DNA from: Gigaspora margarita
Lineage: Eukaryota; Glomeromycota; Glomeromycetes; Diversisporales; Gigasporaceae
Length of the DNA stretch: 64,000 nucleotides
Assembly (NCBI GenBank): GCA_009809945.1
Contig: WTPW01000146.1
Span: 379,042-443,041 of the forward strand
Reading direction: 5' to 3'
Under the pieces are notes generated by a model. It was not told the origin of the DNA. It searched no databases and saw only the letters and a program-made list of their open reading frames with translations. The translations under genes and the position numbers were made by a program. Of the stretch, positions 60,009-64,000 are shown piece by piece (position 1 is the first letter of the stretch; every line of letters starts with the position of its first letter).

Positions 60009-60440
60009 CCAACCTAGACCCAACCAATAAAAATTTTTAGCGGCCAAATTCAGAATTTATTTTTTATATATATAAGGAGGCCAATTTGAAAATTTAGCAA
60101 ATATTTATATATAAAGCAGCCAAATTTAAATTTTTAATATATAAAGTGGCCAAATTTAAATTTTTAATATATATAAAGTGGCCAAATTTAAAATTTTAAG
60201 AGACCAAATTTGCTTTTTTTATATATATTAAAGGTGGCCAAATTTCATCTTTATTTATAAAAATACTATAATTTCAACTTGCTATAACTTTTTTATAAAT
60301 AGATTTAAAAAAATTAAGAACGTGGAAGTGTTTAGCTTGATTTGATTTAACATTTTAAGATAGTATTTTTTTTTACTATTTTTTTTAAAAAAGGATTACA
60401 ATTTGAATTTCATCAATTTTATTAGTCGGGACTAGGTTGT
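60009..60440. mobile_element. TIR element (CAACCTAG ends) with short tandem repeats
   Basis: The left end CAACCTAGACCCAACCAATA and the right end (reading inward) ACAACCTAGTCCCGACTAAT. The inside (60040-60250) has four to five units of about 35-45 bp around AAAGTGGCCAAATTTAAA. Abuts the foldback element. Confidence 0.65.
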
Positions 60441-60589
60441 ACAAACTGTATAAAAAATTTTAAGAATTTTAAGATTTTTTTATTAAAAAAAAATATGCAT
60501 TACTACTAAAAAAAAAAAGTATATGCATTACAACTAAAAAAAATGCACAAAGTGACAAACATCTTTAAAAAAAATACATTGACAATTTG

Positions 60590-61680
60590 CACAACTAAAA
60601 AAAACTCACACAAAGGATGAACATCTGCACCTTAACACAAACCTAAACCCCAACTCTAACCCCAAAGCAACCAAGAAATGATGATACCAAAGTAACAGTA
60701 AAACACAAAAAATGACTATATATAGTGCAACACACAATACCAAGAAATAATAATACACAGCACACCTGAAACAGTAGCAAAGTACCAAGAAATGATGATA
60801 CACAGCACAAAAAAAACAACCACACTACCAAAATCAAAGGCACTATCAAATGATAGCATTACAATACAAAGTAAGAAACTAGTAAATATACTATATATAT
60901 ATATAAAAAAAGCAAAAAAAAACAAGAAGTAAAAAAAAACTACTTATTATATTATTAAAACAAGCAAAACAACCCTATGTAAACACCAAAAAAAAATAAG
61001 CAAGACTACTCCACATGAATGCTAGAGAAATAACAAAACAACCTCATATAAACACTAGAGAAATGACAAGACCACCTCGTATGAACACCAAAAATACAGA
61101 AAAAACAAACAGGGCCACCCACAAGAATAGCAAAAAATCATGCAATATTATCTACAAAAATTCTGAGAAAAGCACATAAAGCTATTCCACAAGAACACCA
61201 ACAATACCAGCCAGTGATAGGGATGCACCAGTCCTAAAAAAGACTGGTCCAGGACCGGTCTTTTCAACAGTCTCACAGTCTTATCAGTCCCAGTTTGGGA
61301 CTGGTCCTGGACTGGTCCTTGTAAACAAACTGTAATATTCAAATCACCCAATCAAATTGCTTGATCAGGTGTAACACAGATCATATGATGTTTGTTTACA
61401 TCTGATAGCAAGTAATTACATCATTTATGACCAATAAGATTTATTTATTAAGGACTAGTTTGGGACTGCAGATGGACCGGACTAGGCCCGAAATTACAAT
61501 AATAATGGTCTACTAGGACCAGGATGTACTGGACTGGACTAGTGCATCCCTAGCTAGTGACAACAGCAACAATGACACAATTACAACACCAATGACAACA
61601 CCAACTACAATACCAGCAATAACAGCAACTAGCAACAATGCACCAACAATGGCACCAACTATGACAATAAAAAAAAGGTT
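60590..61680. repeat. A/C-rich degenerate tandem repeats, interrupted by a hAT-like element
   Basis: 60590-61215 and 61553-61680 consist of CAACACCAA-, ATGAACACCAAAAA- and ACCAAGAAATGATGATAC-like words with irregular spacing. Open frames on the complement (e.g. 61513-61704) are low-complexity. Confidence 0.6.
61218..61552. mobile_element. hAT-like element with GGACTGGTCC subterminal repeats
   Basis: Ends TAGGGATGCACCAGTCC / GGACTAGTGCATCCCTA, a classic hAT-type terminus. Target duplication 7/8: GCCAGTGA (61210-61217) and GCTAGTGA (61553-61560). Degenerate GGACTGGTCC/GGACCAGT repeats lie at both ends. No coding capacity. 335 bp. Confidence 0.85.
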
Positions 61681-62705
61681 AGCAAGCAAAGACAAAAAAA
61701 ACAAACAGATAAAAAATAATGATTATCAGCAATGATCATTATTTTTATATGATGTGCATGGGAATGCACTACTGTGCAATAGCATGGAAAACATTTTCCC
61801 TAAATTTATATATTGGTAAAAAAAAACTGTGCTTTTTACTAGTGGTAATACTCCCCTGTATAATATAAAATCAAAATGCATACAAATTTAATATCTTTAG
61901 AGTTAGAGTATCATCAGAAAATTAAAAAATAGTTAACTTATATTATTTTAACAGTTTTATTAATAATTACTTATAATTGTATTTATAAAGTATTTAATAT
62001 TCTGAATATATTTTTTTATATTTAAAATAAATATTTATTTATTATTAAAATATAGGCTATTATCTTTCATTGCTAATGTAATGCATTGCTACTCTGATTG
62101 ACCAATTATTTTGTTTGGTTTGATTTAAATTAATCAAACAAAACAAATAGTGGCCAGGTTAAAATTAGAATTAGGGTTAGGTAGAAGCAGTGGTTTTACA
62201 ATCCCTAACTTAAAAGTTTACAAGGAATTTTTTTTGTTAAAAAAAATTTTAGTTTCATAGTCAAAATTTTAAATTAGAAGCAATTTTTTAAAAATAGCTA
62301 TTTAGTGCCAATTTCACTTTACACCTAATACTGCTTCCTGATTAGTCAAACAAAGGGTATTAATGTATCACACTAGCAATAATAATAACTCTAAAAAATA
62401 TAATATAAATTAAATATTTAATTTTAAGAAGTTAATATGCTTCATATAGGTGTGATATGCTTATATATCTCACTCTAATTTGATTTTCTAAATTTGCAGA
62501 TCATTATTTTTAACAAAATAACCAATTTTTTTAAAATTCTTAGATTAAGAATTAATCAAATTTAGTGCTGAACATGTTTACTTAGTTGAATTAGAAAGAA
62601 TGTTTTATAAAATGGAAAATTGCAAATATCTTAAATTTTATTAAGATAATCTTTTTACTTCCACTATATAAACCTGTTTATTACAAAATTTTGTGTATAA
62701 ACACA
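61681..62705. other. AT-rich spacer
   Basis: No gene recognised. TGATTTAAATTAATCAAACA at about 62121 is a small palindrome. Confidence 0.5.
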
Positions 62706-62721
62706 AAAATTAAGTATTTTC

Positions 62722-63581
62722 CTTTTTTTTTTTTTTTTTTTGTCAAAGTTTCCGCTCTGAGGAGAAGCTTTTATTCAAGTAAATCAGACCACAGGCGCCT
62801 CCAGGGGCACCCTAGCATTTGTTACATTGATGAGAGTACAACCAGCCACACCTGCAACTTTTGGTTGCCTATTAAGTAGCCACCCGAAGGTCCTACACTA
62901 GCTGCCATACCTGCAATCTGCATACCAGCATTGCCTATTTAAACCCTCTGGTCCCTGCGCCTCCTGCCAAGTCCTTCTTGTATCACCGGTACAGTCCTCC
63001 GTTACATAAGGCAGTCAAGGCCAGTTCCGGATATATTGCGAAACCCCTTAGGACTAGTTTATCTTGTAGAACACTTGGTAGAGCAGTCCCTGTCCCACAC
63101 AGGTATTACCTACACTTCAGTAACTTACGCATCTGCATCACACTGACACTTGGGGTCAGGGCTAACCATTAAACCCCTACCATTACCTACTTGCCCTTGT
63201 AAGGTTCACTCCAATCCCGATACCCACTACAACCTTCCTATCGGTCCTTCCTCAGTATCTCCAAACTTCCAAACCAGTTAGCCCGGAAGGGTCGGTCAGC
63301 CCGGCTTTAGGTACCGAATGGACTCCCACCCCTTGGTACATGCTGCTGAAACACATGTTCTTTTTCTCCGGTGCGACTCTGGCGGCCAGGTTGGTGGACC
63401 CCTCCTCGAGGATCTTGTCATCTGGTTCTCCAGCTCCGGTTTCCGATATTCCAATTATAGTTAGTACTGTCAAAGATCTTTGCTACTTTCTCACTCGGGA
63501 CTTCCAAATGGGTATCCATTTTCCGATCCTTGGATTTTGTGCACCTGACAGCTCCCATTCAAGATGGTATACCAAAGGACC
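62722..63581 (-). pseudogene. Second processed (retroposed) transcript copy, origin unknown
   Basis: Flanked by a 16-bp duplication AAAATTAAGTATTTTC (62706-62721 and 63582-63597). Minus orientation: poly-A (T-run about 62723-62741), with AATAAA at 62770-62775 on the complement, about 30 nt before the tail. The body is near 50% G+C, in sharp contrast to surroundings near 25%. The best minus-strand frame (63252-63473) reads EKKNMCFSSMYQGVGVHSVP and ends GLEVWRY; I do not recognise it. About 500 nt of apparent 3' UTR follow. It could be an mRNA copy or the 3' end of a LINE. The intact tail and duplication suggest a recent insertion. Confidence 0.78.
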
Positions 63582-63597
63582 AAAATTAAGTATTTTC

Positions 63598-64000
63598 TAT
63601 AAAACCTCCTAATCTAACTCTAACCTAAAAATTTTTACAATAATTTGTTTATTTTTTAAAAATAATGATCTATAAATTTAGCTAATCAAATTAGGGTGCG
63701 ATATATAAGCACATTATCAGAGTATGAAATATGTATTTATTCTAATTTTAATTATTTTATAAATAGTTTATAAATAAGGATAAATGTTCTTGTCACCCTC
63801 GTGATACATTTATTAGTCACTGCCAATAAGGCCACATTAATATTAAAGTAGGATTAGGTTAGAGTTAGAATCAAGATTAATACAGAATTGCGAGAGGATC
63901 ATTTTTTGTTAGAAGTGCAATAGGTATTATCTTAGTAAGATTTTGAGTTATAAATAAAGCAGTGATAAATAAGCATATCACGGGGGGACAAATAGATTCC
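63598..64000. other. AT-rich spacer
   Basis: No gene or repeat border recognised up to the window edge. Confidence 0.5.

Noticed and set aside
62691-63612. Host protein-coding gene in the G+C-rich block
   Set aside because: Poly-A, AATAAA and a 16-bp TSD show a retroposed copy; the plus-strand frames are on the antisense side.

Overview
The window looks like a piece of a large, AT-rich, repeat-loaded fungal genome, most likely an arbuscular-mycorrhizal fungus (Glomeromycotina, Rhizophagus-like). This is inferred from three things: base composition, a multi-copy F-box/28-residue-LRR gene type, and small spliceosomal introns with GTATGT/GTTAGT donors. No rRNA gene, functional tRNA gene, CRISPR array, bacterial operon or recognisable LTR/virus-like element was found.

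Only two genes look intact. The first is a single-exon F-box/leucine-rich-repeat protein (6692-9046, +, 784 aa), flanked by broken relatives on both sides (425-2076 minus, 9047-9345 plus, 10490-10715 minus), so 0-11 kb is a small birth-and-death cluster. The second is a five-exon major-facilitator transporter of the Dal5/allantoate-permease (anion:cation symporter) type (27951-30056, +, 513 aa). Its oversized first intron carries a 189-bp TIR element. A third gene, a broken transposase-like reading frame with a C-terminal zinc finger, lies on the minus strand at 53425-55850.

Almost everything else is non-autonomous transposable elements, satellites and AT-rich spacer. Element borders were called from terminal inverted repeats plus target-site duplications (TSDs). 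There are eight hAT-like insertions in seven families (2681-3739, 33656-34052, 35802-36271, 36664-41213, 43027-43583, 43682-43859, 45815-45994, 61218-61552), six with identical 8-bp TSDs and two with 7/8 matches. There are pogo/Tc1-mariner-like TA elements, a tRNA-derived SINE with a 17-bp TSD (48498-49028), and two processed, polyadenylated retrocopies with 16-bp TSDs (37572-38656 and 62722-63581). There are also long foldback elements (52537-53060 and 57905-60000).

The most striking region is 35.77-41.78 kb. A MULE-like element with a 9-bp TSD holds a foldback MITE, which is split by a 4.55-kb hAT-like element, which holds a TA element, whose internal palindrome is split by a processed retrocopy. 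That gives five nested levels with a readable order of insertion. A palindromic module with a GTCTC-N3-GAGAC core recurs inside several otherwise unrelated TIR elements. I saw no convincing defence or biosynthetic system; the interest here lies in mobile-element biology.
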